This document shows positions 1-7,515 of a stretch of 34,572 nt of DNA, piece after piece. Both the position numbers and the translations under genes were made by a program. The stretch is from IMG/VR virus record IMGVR_UViG_3300037041_001506, positions 1-34,572 of that record. One strand, 5' to 3'. This DNA comes from a virus. Below the pieces are notes generated by a model. The model was given only the letters and a program-made list of their open reading frames with translations. It was not told where the DNA came from and did not search any database. Every line of letters starts with the position of its first letter. The stretch's first letter is position 1.

Positions 1-127
1 AAGTAGCTATTAATACGAAGGTAAATGCAGATAGGGTACCAACGGTACCGTCTATATTCCCTGTACTTACACCACCGTATGCTACTGCTAATGCTCCTGG
101 CGTGGTTGTTACTATAGTAAGAACAAC
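1..127. repeat. Terminal direct repeat, left copy
   Basis: These 127 bases are identical to 34446-34572. The length equals a common assembler k-mer, and a fibre gene reads in frame through the join. The repeat is therefore best read as the overlap of a circular assembly, not as a physical phage end. The unique genome is 34,445 bp. Confidence 0.95.
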
Positions 128-1120
128 TTTGTAAGTATTTCCAATAGTCGCGGCATACCCTGCCAATGTTGCTGCGTTAGCTCCTGCCGTATGGGTATAA
201 ACGCCACTTCCCACAGTCCAGTCGGTACCACTCCAGTTGTTTGCGCCTGACATATCCCTGTCTGCTGTTACGGTTATTAACTCAGATCCGATTGAGGCAT
301 TCACTAACCCACTTGATGTGATAGGAGAGGTGAATGTCTTAACCCCTGCTAATGTTTGGTCATTTGGTGTGATAACCCCTGTTAAGGTAGCACTGGCGGG
401 TTCTATATATATATCTGCTTGCGCGAAGTTATCGAACAATTTAACGATGTAATAAACACCCACATTTTGGGGGCGGGTTTCGTTGTCCCCTGAAATAGCT
501 TGTGCTGCCGATGTTAATGAATGACCATGACCATGGCCTGAATTGGTTGATTGCACGTTGGGATTTGATCCCGCGCCTCTATCAAGAGAATCATCATCCC
601 AATATTGTGAAGACGCCCCCAAAGAAGACCCTGTTCCAGAACCATTATACGCCATTGTGTGGGTGTGAGTTCCATCTGATCCGCCTACAGTACCAGAAAC
701 ACTAGAAGTAGCGTTACTCAATCCATTTTTAGCGGTCTTTTGCGCTTGTAGGCCCGCGAGACTAACCACATCTAATCCGCTCGGAGAACCAACACCTCTT
801 AAAAATGTTCCCATTAAATTAGGCAGTCTAAAATATCCACTTGTCGGCGCCGCTTGCGCGGAACCGGTTAGTGGATTTGCCGCCGTATTCCAAGCCGATC
901 CGATCTTTGCAAATAACTCTGCATACGCCGTTTGGCTTAAGCTTGCGCCGTTTGCTAGCGCGTATCCGTCTTTTACATAAACAGTTGTGCCGTCACTTGT
1001 AACTTGCGGCCATGCGGAAACATCCTCGCTTGTTGCGAGAATAGTCCCTGCTCTTGTTACGCTTAATGCGTTGTATGGAATTATGAGATTGCCCGGTTTT
1101 ACACCTAATGTATGTGCCAT
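1..1120 (-). CDS. Tail fibre with collar domain and S74 chaperone, N-terminal part (continues at 34445)
   Basis: This is the 5' part of an 824-residue gene that starts at 1120, runs to base 1, and continues from 34445 down to 33091. The combined length is 2475 nt, divisible by three, and I translated the junction without meeting a stop. The start has a good site, AAAGGAG, overlapping the end of the upstream fibre gene. Residues about 96-110 read FRLPNLMGTFLRG, and residues about 215-230 contain ETRPQNVGVYYIVK. Both are hallmarks of the phage tail-collar fibre family. A His-Gly stretch (GHGHGHS) near residue 200 is typical of metal-binding trimeric fibres. Residues about 290-395 look like a beta-sandwich carbohydrate-binding domain (NNWSGTDW, then AWAGTIDNVSI). 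The likely role is host-surface recognition at the tail tip. Confidence 0.9.
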   Translation of the reverse strand, partial: MAHTLGVKPGNLIIPYNALSVTRAGTILATSEDVSAWPQVTSDGTTVYVKDGYALANGASLSQTAYAELFAKIGSAWNTAANPLTGSAQAAPTSGYFRLPNLMGTFLRGVGSPSGLDVVSLAGLQAQKTAKNGLSNATSSVSGTVGGSDGTHTHTMAYNGSGTGSSLGASSQYWDDDSLDRGAGSNPNVQSTNSGHGHGHSLTSAAQAISGDNETRPQNVGVYYIVKLFDNFAQADIYIEPASATLTGVITPNDQTLAGVKTFTSPITSSGLVNASIGSELITVTADRDMSGANNWSGTDWTVGSGVYTHTAGANAATLAGYAATIGNTYKVVLTIVTTTPGALAVAYGGVSTGNIDGTVGTLSAFTFVLIAT

Positions 1121-1132
1121 TGTTTTACTCCT

Positions 1133-3949
1133 TTAGACTATTCTTATTGCGGACATTTCGCTAGATGAACTGCTAATTGAACCTGCATCCACTTTTGAAT
1201 AAATCGCTACTTTTGTATTGTCCGCAGTTATCCTCACCGCATAAAACAACGACACACAACCAAACAATCCTGCAATAATGGACGTATTAAATTCATCGGT
1301 AACTTGTGATCCGCCTATATGTATCTGCGCTTTTATGTTGGCATTAGCATTAGATATAGCTCTAGTAGCTCCACCAACCCAATAATTACCTTTATCTAAT
1401 TCAATAGACGCTACTTCAGCAAAAGACGATGTATGAGCAGTGTAAGACTGTGCTGAATAAAGACTTCCGCCTGTACCCGCCCTAGCAACAGGTAGCATTT
1501 CTCCAACGTGTCCAGTCGCAGACGCTACACCCGATGTCTTCCCGACAATACCCCCGCTTGGAGTAAGCGTCCCCGTTATCGCCATATCCCCAGACCAAGT
1601 GCCACTAACCGGGGTGGTTGCGTCTTCTGCGGACCAACCTGTTCCATTCCAACAAAACTCAACCCATGATTCACAGCCAGCGGGAATATCTAAAGTAGTT
1701 GCTGTTGTTCCGCCATAGGTAATTGCTTCAGAACCATTACAAGTAATCGTTAATTTATAAAGAGAACTTGGCCGAATTACAGAAACTTTTATGTTCGATT
1801 CTGTTACGCCAGCGGATAATGCTGTCGTTTTATCTGCGTTAGCTCCATACATATCGAAGATGTAGTGTTTTCCAACCGCAAGAGGCGTAGTTGCTGCTCC
1901 AGTTGTTATTGAAGAAGGTGTTACAACCAGCCCGCCGCCACCCAAAGAAGCCCATGCCGCTCCGTATCCTTCAAATGCCCCGATAGATGAGTTGAAACGG
2001 ATATCCCCTACTTCTCCACTGGTTCTTTCTGCAGTAGTCCCAGAAGGAATCTTGAGTTGTGACGTAGCCGCTTTTCCGACGGTTTGAACCCCGGTTAGAT
2101 TGTTTGAATCATCAACCGTTATCCCGGTTTGTTCGAGTGTGTTCCCAACCGTCCCATAGGTTTTGACAAGCCGGTTATCAACCACCGTACCAAGTCCCGG
2201 AATTCTTCCATCCACATCGGTTTGTAGTTCATCCAATGCCCCTTGTACGTCCGTTGCTGCCAAGTTCCCGCTTGGGGTGTTAGTTATCGCACTACCTGGG
2301 TGAGCGCCCGCGTCCGATCTTCCCGAAAGCACGTTATGCACGTTTGGGGCAGATATCGAAAGGCTTCCCGTCGTAAACTGTGTGCTGACAAGGTAGTTTC
2401 CGCCCGCCGATGTCTGGACTACTTTAGCCCTTCCAGAGTTCGAATAGGCAGAAGATGTCTGAAATAGGACAGATCCAAGGTAAACAAATTCTTTAATCGG
2501 AAGGTTCCCCACCGCAACGATCGCGGTTACTTCCGCAGCGCCGCCCGCCGTTGCCAATGCCACACTTGCATACTGCGCGGTTCCAATGATCCCGATGATC
2601 GGGTTTGTTCTGTCGTTAGTCTGGAAAAGATGGGTAAGAACCACGTTTCCATTACTCGTAGCTTCGACAAAATGGTCAGATCCCGTCGTAGGTACTAGCT
2701 TATTGTAGGGGATTCGGTTTGAAGAAGCGGTATACCCGGCCCTTCCATTGTTTATGAAATTGATGAAGTTTGTAGTGTCCGCATTCGATCGCCGATAAAC
2801 CACACTTCCATCCACAAGCTGACGATAGAAAAGCGCGTATCCTTTTGCGCTGGTTTCGGCATTCACTGAATGAAACAAATCTTCATCCCAGATAGAACCC
2901 CCCAAATTGTAAAACTGGACAGATGTATAGTCCGTTGGTGTCGCCCCGGTTATCGTAAACCCCGTGAATGTCGTTAGGGATTGCGCGGAAGCACCCCTAG
3001 TTAAATGCAGATACGCATGGGTTTTTCCATCCATGATCGTACCGTGTCTTTCATCGGCGTCAATAATCCAAAGTGAATTAGTCTTATCCCAGTATCCGAA
3101 AGCAACGATCGCATAGTCTTGGACAAGCGCTGCGGTGAATGTCTGCGTAGCTAAAAGCGCTTCTGCCGCGTTGAAATAGAAGAACCAAACCCCTTCGGTG
3201 TCGGTTACCTGGCATTCTTTTGCCGTTGAAATCGTGTGTTTTACGCCCTTGATCCAATAGACATAGGACGTAGCTGTAGTAACTTCCAGTTTCCTGTCTG
3301 TAGAACCTGTAAGCGTGAGCGTGCTATCAACCAAGTTTACAAACCCTGTGGGTTCACTTGAAGCCGTAAGAACACTACTCAAATACGCAGCGAGAGAATC
3401 AGTGTAGGCTTTAGCTGCCTTTTGGGTAGCTAGTCTAACGTCGCTATTCGCTGCCAGGGTTACATCCGTATCGATCACACCCGTTTTGAAATTGTCGGTT
3501 TCAAGGTTTGTGATCGTGTTGGTGTCGGCATCGATCGATTTCCCGGACAGGATATCTGTCGAATCGGCGCTTGGGATAAGAACCCCATTGAAGCTTAACC
3601 TGTTCGCCGGGGTTGTGTCCGGGACTACTGGCGTCGGCGTAACCTTTAAGATGAGATCCCCGGTGTTTGTCGCGTTCCGCCATCCGATCCCCTCGTTATT
3701 GGCAAACCGCACAATCCCAGTTGTAGAAATGTTTGCCGAAACGGATTTTAGATAAGCCGAAACAATACCGTAGGTAGGGCCAAACGATAACTCTGCAGTT
3801 AGAGTATTAAGCCCGCCCGTTTTCGGGATCGCTTGATCTGCAATCGCAATGAGAAAGTTAGATACTTCGCTTCCCCAGTTACTCGATTTTGGTTCACGGT
3901 TGAGCGGCAGATTAAATGACAACCCCGCCCACGATTTTGTTATGGCCAT
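1133..3949 (-). CDS. Large tail fibre / tail appendage protein
   Basis: This 938-residue protein lies immediately upstream of the collar-type fibre, in the same direction and 12 bases from it. The N-terminus (MAITKSWAGLSFNLPLNREP) has the look of a virion-attachment segment, and the body is low-complexity Ser/Thr/Gly/Ala beta-structure. Around residues 555-585 is a segment containing GNLAATDVQGALDELQ, a recurrent motif of phage fibres that usually precedes a coiled or trimerising section. The last 110 residues (YTAHTSSFAEVASIELDKGN onward) resemble a compact C1q/TNF-like beta head ending in a Ser-rich tail. I see no depolymerase catalytic motif. It probably forms part of the receptor-binding apparatus with the next gene. 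The fibre assignment is strong from composition, motif and position; the exact receptor role is inference. Confidence 0.8.
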   Translation of the reverse strand: MAITKSWAGLSFNLPLNREPKSSNWGSEVSNFLIAIADQAIPKTGGLNTLTAELSFGPTYGIVSAYLKSVSANISTTGIVRFANNEGIGWRNATNTGDLILKVTPTPVVPDTTPANRLSFNGVLIPSADSTDILSGKSIDADTNTITNLETDNFKTGVIDTDVTLAANSDVRLATQKAAKAYTDSLAAYLSSVLTASSEPTGFVNLVDSTLTLTGSTDRKLEVTTATSYVYWIKGVKHTISTAKECQVTDTEGVWFFYFNAAEALLATQTFTAALVQDYAIVAFGYWDKTNSLWIIDADERHGTIMDGKTHAYLHLTRGASAQSLTTFTGFTITGATPTDYTSVQFYNLGGSIWDEDLFHSVNAETSAKGYALFYRQLVDGSVVYRRSNADTTNFINFINNGRAGYTASSNRIPYNKLVPTTGSDHFVEATSNGNVVLTHLFQTNDRTNPIIGIIGTAQYASVALATAGGAAEVTAIVAVGNLPIKEFVYLGSVLFQTSSAYSNSGRAKVVQTSAGGNYLVSTQFTTGSLSISAPNVHNVLSGRSDAGAHPGSAITNTPSGNLAATDVQGALDELQTDVDGRIPGLGTVVDNRLVKTYGTVGNTLEQTGITVDDSNNLTGVQTVGKAATSQLKIPSGTTAERTSGEVGDIRFNSSIGAFEGYGAAWASLGGGGLVVTPSSITTGAATTPLAVGKHYIFDMYGANADKTTALSAGVTESNIKVSVIRPSSLYKLTITCNGSEAITYGGTTATTLDIPAGCESWVEFCWNGTGWSAEDATTPVSGTWSGDMAITGTLTPSGGIVGKTSGVASATGHVGEMLPVARAGTGGSLYSAQSYTAHTSSFAEVASIELDKGNYWVGGATRAISNANANIKAQIHIGGSQVTDEFNTSIIAGLFGCVSLFYAVRITADNTKVAIYSKVDAGSISSSSSEMSAIRIV

Positions 3950-3958
3950 ATTCTCGCC

Positions 3959-4561
3959 CTACGAAACAAGGTTTACAAAAGTTTCCAAATTAACCTGACC
4001 AGCCGATGGTGTGTAAAGTAGCTTCAAATACCGATACGATGGGCTTGCTACTTCAAACATTGTGGAAGATGTAGATGTAGCGATTGTAACCGTCGCGGAA
4101 CTTACATCGATCCAGTTTGATTGATCTAAACTCTTTTGAAGCTTAAATACGTTAGAACCCGAAGCTACCGGCGTCAGCGTATGAGTTCCCACTCCCGCGT
4201 CCGTGATATCAACGGCAGTCCCGGCAACGGCATTTGCAAGCGATGTCGCCAAACTAACAACCCCCGCAGATACTTTTATAATCCAGTAATCTGTCGCAGA
4301 TGTTCCGCCCGGCAAGGTTGTTGTTGTCGTGAGCGCTACCTTTGTGCCTGTGATATACCCATGTGCGGCAATCGGCAAAGTGTTTGCTGTTATGTTCGCC
4401 GCAAGTATCGCCGTTGCTGCAACGGTTTTTGCTGCAGGGGCGACATCTGAATAATTGACCTGGACAGATACGCTTTGGTATCCGTTCATATCGACTATTG
4501 CGCTTTGAATCGTTGCAATAACAGCATTAAGCGCTGTAGGCTTTCCAGTTGAATGATTCAT
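3959..4561 (-). CDS. Small beta-rich virion protein (possible fibre or capsid accessory)
   Basis: This 200-residue protein lies between the capsid gene and the fibres. Residues 1-75 include an Ala/Thr-rich stretch. Residues about 75-135 form a repeat-like beta unit (HGYITGTKVALTTTT, then DYWIIKVSAGVVSLATS), a pattern often found in tail and fibre proteins. The C-terminal 60 residues (KLQKSLDQSNWIDV, then SYRYLKLLYTPSAG) resemble the small beta-sandwich modules that decorate virions or join fibres. There is no signal peptide or membrane segment. Codon composition matches the neighbours, and it sits 9 bases upstream of the large fibre gene, so the two are probably co-translated. No specific family is recognised; a structural role is inferred from position and composition. 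Confidence 0.6.
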   Translation of the reverse strand: MNHSTGKPTALNAVIATIQSAIVDMNGYQSVSVQVNYSDVAPAAKTVAATAILAANITANTLPIAAHGYITGTKVALTTTTTLPGGTSATDYWIIKVSAGVVSLATSLANAVAGTAVDITDAGVGTHTLTPVASGSNVFKLQKSLDQSNWIDVSSATVTIATSTSSTMFEVASPSYRYLKLLYTPSAGQVNLETFVNLVS

Positions 4562-4574
4562 AGTATCCCCTTTG

Positions 4575-5102
4575 TTATCTTACCTGAATAGCCGTACCTT
4601 CTGGCCCACCCGCGCCCGATGCAAGAGTAGCGGCGCTCGCCACAACCCCAGTACTTCCAACGAGTGTGATCAGATTGCCCCAGCTGCCCTTCTGATTTGC
4701 TGTAACCGTTACGACGCCAGCTGCGGAACTTGCGATCATGTACTTGGCAAGAGTCGCGTTTGCATTGATACAGTTTTTCAGATTGGTCGCCGTTGCCGTT
4801 GCGTCGGTTACTTTAACCCATGTATTGGCTACCGTACCCGAAGTTTTACAGGTTAAAGTTTGGCCAGCAATAACTACGGTATCATCTGCGCTTATGTTGC
4901 CGTATGTAAGGGTTAGGGTTCCAGAAGCAGCAACGGGAGAAGTTGAGCTAGTCGCAACAAAAACTTCTGCCCCTTCTTCTGTCCCTGACATCTGCGCTTT
5001 GAGAAGTTCTATAATGTTAACCAGGTTTTCTGTTTTTTGCCCTGGCTTTTTAAACTTTGTATGATCTTTATTAGTTTTGATAGATATATTTATCGTTGCC
5101 AT
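4575..5102 (-). CDS. Small structural protein next to the capsid gene
   Basis: The chosen start is the ATG at 5102 (MATINISIKTNKD), because AAAGGA lies at the right distance. An in-frame ATG at 5147 has no such site and would add an unlikely leader. The product is 175 residues. The first 50 are charged and may be helical. Residues about 55-170 form the beta domain seen in many phage capsid, tail and neck proteins: a TLTLTYGNISADDTVVIAG strand pair, an ATATATNLKNCINANATLA helix, then VVTVTANQKGSWGNLITL. It lies directly downstream of the major capsid gene, so a decoration or head-completion role is plausible. This is a fold-level guess and no named family is assigned. Confidence 0.65.
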   Translation of the reverse strand: MATINISIKTNKDHTKFKKPGQKTENLVNIIELLKAQMSGTEEGAEVFVATSSTSPVAASGTLTLTYGNISADDTVVIAGQTLTCKTSGTVANTWVKVTDATATATNLKNCINANATLAKYMIASSAAGVVTVTANQKGSWGNLITLVGSTGVVASAATLASGAGGPEGTAIQVR

Positions 5103-5173
5103 AATTATTCCTTTAGTAAAAAAGGCATGACACAGATTGTATGCCATGCCCTTGGAGATGAGTACTTATGAAA

Positions 5174-6400
5174 TTAGGTGTGAAGTGCTAGACCATCGCT
5201 TCTAGTCATTCTTACCATGTAGCCGGGTTTCTCACAGAACACAGTCCAATCAGAGAAGAAACGCATCTGCTTGGAAGATGTCGATTCAAGATCGAAATAG
5301 ATGTCGCCTGATTGACCAATTTGGTTAGTCATTTCCTCAGAACCGATAAGGTATGAGTATCGCTCTGGGAACATTAAGGCTTCACCCTCTTTGATGAACA
5401 TGTAAGGAAGAACTTCGATTGCGCCCGTTGCGCCATGGAAAACGATACTTTCCGCGCCGTTTTCAAACTTGGCAGGGTTGTAGCTTGCGCCATATTCCCT
5501 AAGTGAAGATTGGTCATTCACCATGCTCTGGAAAGCTTTGTTGGGGACAAGGCAACAAAGTTTTTCTGCACAACCCTTGTCAGCTGCCATTGCAGAAGCC
5601 AAGGAAATCTTGCCAAGAGTAATGGCAGAAGTACCAACGTCGTATGCATTGGCTTTCCATAGCTCGTAGGTAGCGGCGTCAATGTTGTAAAGAGTCGTTG
5701 CATTGACCGCGATATCCATAAGCCCGTATGGGCCAGCGGATCGTTGATGTTTCAAGAAAAGAATGTCGCCGGTAACTAAGGCAGAACAGGTTCCAACTAC
5801 TGTAACGGTTTTGTTTGCGATCGACATCGCGCCTACGGTTAAATCCCCGTCATGCTGAGACCCTGATCCCGCAACGGCAGTCCAAGCTTCGATCGTTGCG
5901 CCTTTCAGTGTTAAAAGAAGCGCAGAACACCATGTTCCAGCGCTGATCGTGAGTACCTGGCCAGCGGCATTGCCGGAAAGTGTACCAAGCCCCTGTCGTC
6001 CGTACATCGCGATGATTTCCTGCCGTGTCCTGAAAGACTCTGCAGAGGGGATGTACTTAGAGTTATTGAACTGGGCAAAAGACTGTTTGCTGGTTTTAGC
6101 TCTACTGATCGCATCGTAAGATACGTTAGTTTGAAGAATGATTGAATAACCGGTTACTTCGCATTTAGCAGAAGTTTGAGCTATCGCGCCTAGTAGGGTT
6201 ACTTCCCCAGATCCCATCGAAAAGCCTTGTTCGCCAGCTAACTGAACATCGAACCGGACTAACTCGCCCTGGACAAGATCTTTTCTAAACTTCAATTTTC
6301 CACCGACTAAAACGTTAGAAGATGGAACTAACTGAGTTATACCTTCGGGATAAACTTCCTTTAATCGGGACGCGATCGTTGTAGGTGTATTTGTAGACAT
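5174..6400 (-). CDS. Major capsid protein (HK97-type fold, P22-like position)
   Basis: This 408-residue protein follows the scaffold gene in the order portal, scaffold, capsid. The N-terminal arm and the region to residue 135 (KLKFRKDLVQGELVRFDVQL, then RTRQEIIAMYGRQGLG) look like the extended arm and spine helix of HK97-fold capsid proteins of podoviruses. Residues about 140-220 form a Thr/Val/Gly-rich beta insertion (ATIEAWTAVAGSGS, then SALVTGDILFLK), comparable in place to the extra domain of P22-type capsids. The remainder includes a spine/A-domain region (CCLVPNKAFQSMVNDQSSLR) and a beta-rich end. AAAAGGA lies before the start. A predicted promoter and a structured leader of about 120 nt precede it, suggesting its own strong expression. 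Identification rests on gene order, length and fold pattern. Confidence 0.8.
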   Translation of the reverse strand: MSTNTPTTIASRLKEVYPEGITQLVPSSNVLVGGKLKFRKDLVQGELVRFDVQLAGEQGFSMGSGEVTLLGAIAQTSAKCEVTGYSIILQTNVSYDAISRAKTSKQSFAQFNNSKYIPSAESFRTRQEIIAMYGRQGLGTLSGNAAGQVLTISAGTWCSALLLTLKGATIEAWTAVAGSGSQHDGDLTVGAMSIANKTVTVVGTCSALVTGDILFLKHQRSAGPYGLMDIAVNATTLYNIDAATYELWKANAYDVGTSAITLGKISLASAMAADKGCAEKLCCLVPNKAFQSMVNDQSSLREYGASYNPAKFENGAESIVFHGATGAIEVLPYMFIKEGEALMFPERYSYLIGSEEMTNQIGQSGDIYFDLESTSSKQMRFFSDWTVFCEKPGYMVRMTRSDGLALHT

Positions 6401-6470
6401 ATTTAATCCTTTTGATTTTTATTTATTTAAGAGACACCAAACTTGTCGTGTCGCGGCATCCTTTCGGGTA

Positions 6471-6497
6471 GGCGCAACGTATTTGAAACGTAGCGCC
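6471..6497 (-). other. Hairpin in the capsid-gene leader
   Basis: A 10-bp inverted repeat with one mismatch (arms 6471-6480 and 6488-6497, loop of 7) lies between the predicted promoter and the capsid start. A second short stem (GACAC/GTGTC) is nearer the gene. No T-run follows, so it is not a terminator. It may stabilise the 5' end of the capsid message or mark a processing site. Confidence 0.5.
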
Positions 6498-6530
6498 CTG
6501 ACGGGTAGGTACGTTTTTGTTTACCTATAG

Positions 6531-6560
6531 ATTATGACATAGCAAAATGGGGAGTGTCAC
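6531..6560 (-). promoter_or_regulatory. Predicted sigma70-type promoter for the capsid gene
   Basis: On the minus strand, GTGACA (6555-6560) and CATAAT (6531-6536) are separated by 18 bases. Each matches the consensus at 5 of 6 positions. It lies in the only sizeable intergenic gap of the virion block, just after the scaffold stop. Transcription would begin near 6524, giving a leader of about 125 nt. Confidence 0.5.
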
Positions 6561-6566
6561 TTATTT

Positions 6567-7505
6567 TTATTTGCCGAATAAAATCTTGTTCGCGTGTTCT
6601 CTTGCGTCGAGTCCGCTCATCCGTTTTTTGGGTTTTTCGGCATCGGGCGCGGCCCAACTTTCATTCCTGTGGCTTTGGCTTTGTCCCTCGCCCCGGCTTG
6701 TTCTAAGCCTTGCCAGGTCTGCCTTTCGCATCTTGTTCAAGATTTTATCCCCAAAGAATTCTAGCAATTCTTCCCCCTCAAATTTGTCTGCCAGGTTATA
6801 GAATTGCCTGAACCTTTGGTTGTGGATATGTTCCACAAGTTCATCGGGGGTTACTGACTCACCCCTCTCTCTTGCTGCCCTCGTATAGATCGCCATTTCT
6901 CTTAAGACTGCGGCTGCCGATTCGGGATCTTGGGAAAGATGGGTAGCTTGCATTGCCTTGGATAGGACATTGGATATCTCAGTTTTGCGCTGTTCTTTTA
7001 CGGATTCATATTCTTTTTCGGCCTTGGTTTTGGCTTCTTCTTCTTCCCTGTCCTGATATGCTTTTAGTTTCTTTTCGGCTTCGGAAAGTTTTTCATCCCT
7101 TGGATCCACAGGGTTTAACTCCCTGTCGAGCTCATCCATAAGCCATTTTTCGGCAAGCTTTCTTTTGTCGATGGGGATTCGATGATCATTTAAGATTTTC
7201 TCGGGGTCTTCCTTCAAAGCCTTCATGAAATCTTCTGTCGCCTTTCTCGCTTCCGAAGCTTCCCGAAATGCCTTGTCCGACCCCTTCCATTTGGAGTAAT
7301 CCCTGGAAATATCTTCATCCGAAAGGGATATTTCTTCATTGCCGATTTTGTATTTTCGATAGCTCGGTTTCTTGGGCTTCGGCGTTGTTTCTTCTGTCCC
7401 TTCTTTGGGGGATGAAGTTTCGGGAGCGGATGTCCCTTCAAATGACTGTCCACCTTCACTTGCCCCTGCAGCTGGGGCTGCGCTTACTACTGATCCTTCA
7501 CTCAT
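6567..7505 (-). CDS. Capsid scaffolding protein
   Basis: This 312-residue protein lies between portal and major capsid genes, the usual place for a scaffold. Residues 1-50 are a disordered Ser/Pro/Glu/Gly segment. From about 50 to 280 the protein is almost entirely charged helix, with strong coiled-coil character (EKLSEAEKKLKAYQDREEEE, then KTKAEKEYESVKEQRKTEIS). The C-terminus is basic (KPKKRMSGLDAREHANKILF), as expected of the capsid-binding helix of P22-type scaffolds. There are no cysteines and no enzyme motif. AAGGA precedes the start. The protein would fill the procapsid and leave before or during DNA packaging. The call rests on position, composition and helix pattern. Confidence 0.8.
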   Translation of the reverse strand: MSEGSVVSAAPAAGASEGGQSFEGTSAPETSSPKEGTEETTPKPKKPSYRKYKIGNEEISLSDEDISRDYSKWKGSDKAFREASEARKATEDFMKALKEDPEKILNDHRIPIDKRKLAEKWLMDELDRELNPVDPRDEKLSEAEKKLKAYQDREEEEAKTKAEKEYESVKEQRKTEISNVLSKAMQATHLSQDPESAAAVLREMAIYTRAARERGESVTPDELVEHIHNQRFRQFYNLADKFEGEELLEFFGDKILNKMRKADLARLRTSRGEGQSQSHRNESWAAPDAEKPKKRMSGLDAREHANKILFGK

Positions 7506-7515
7506 ATTCTAATCC

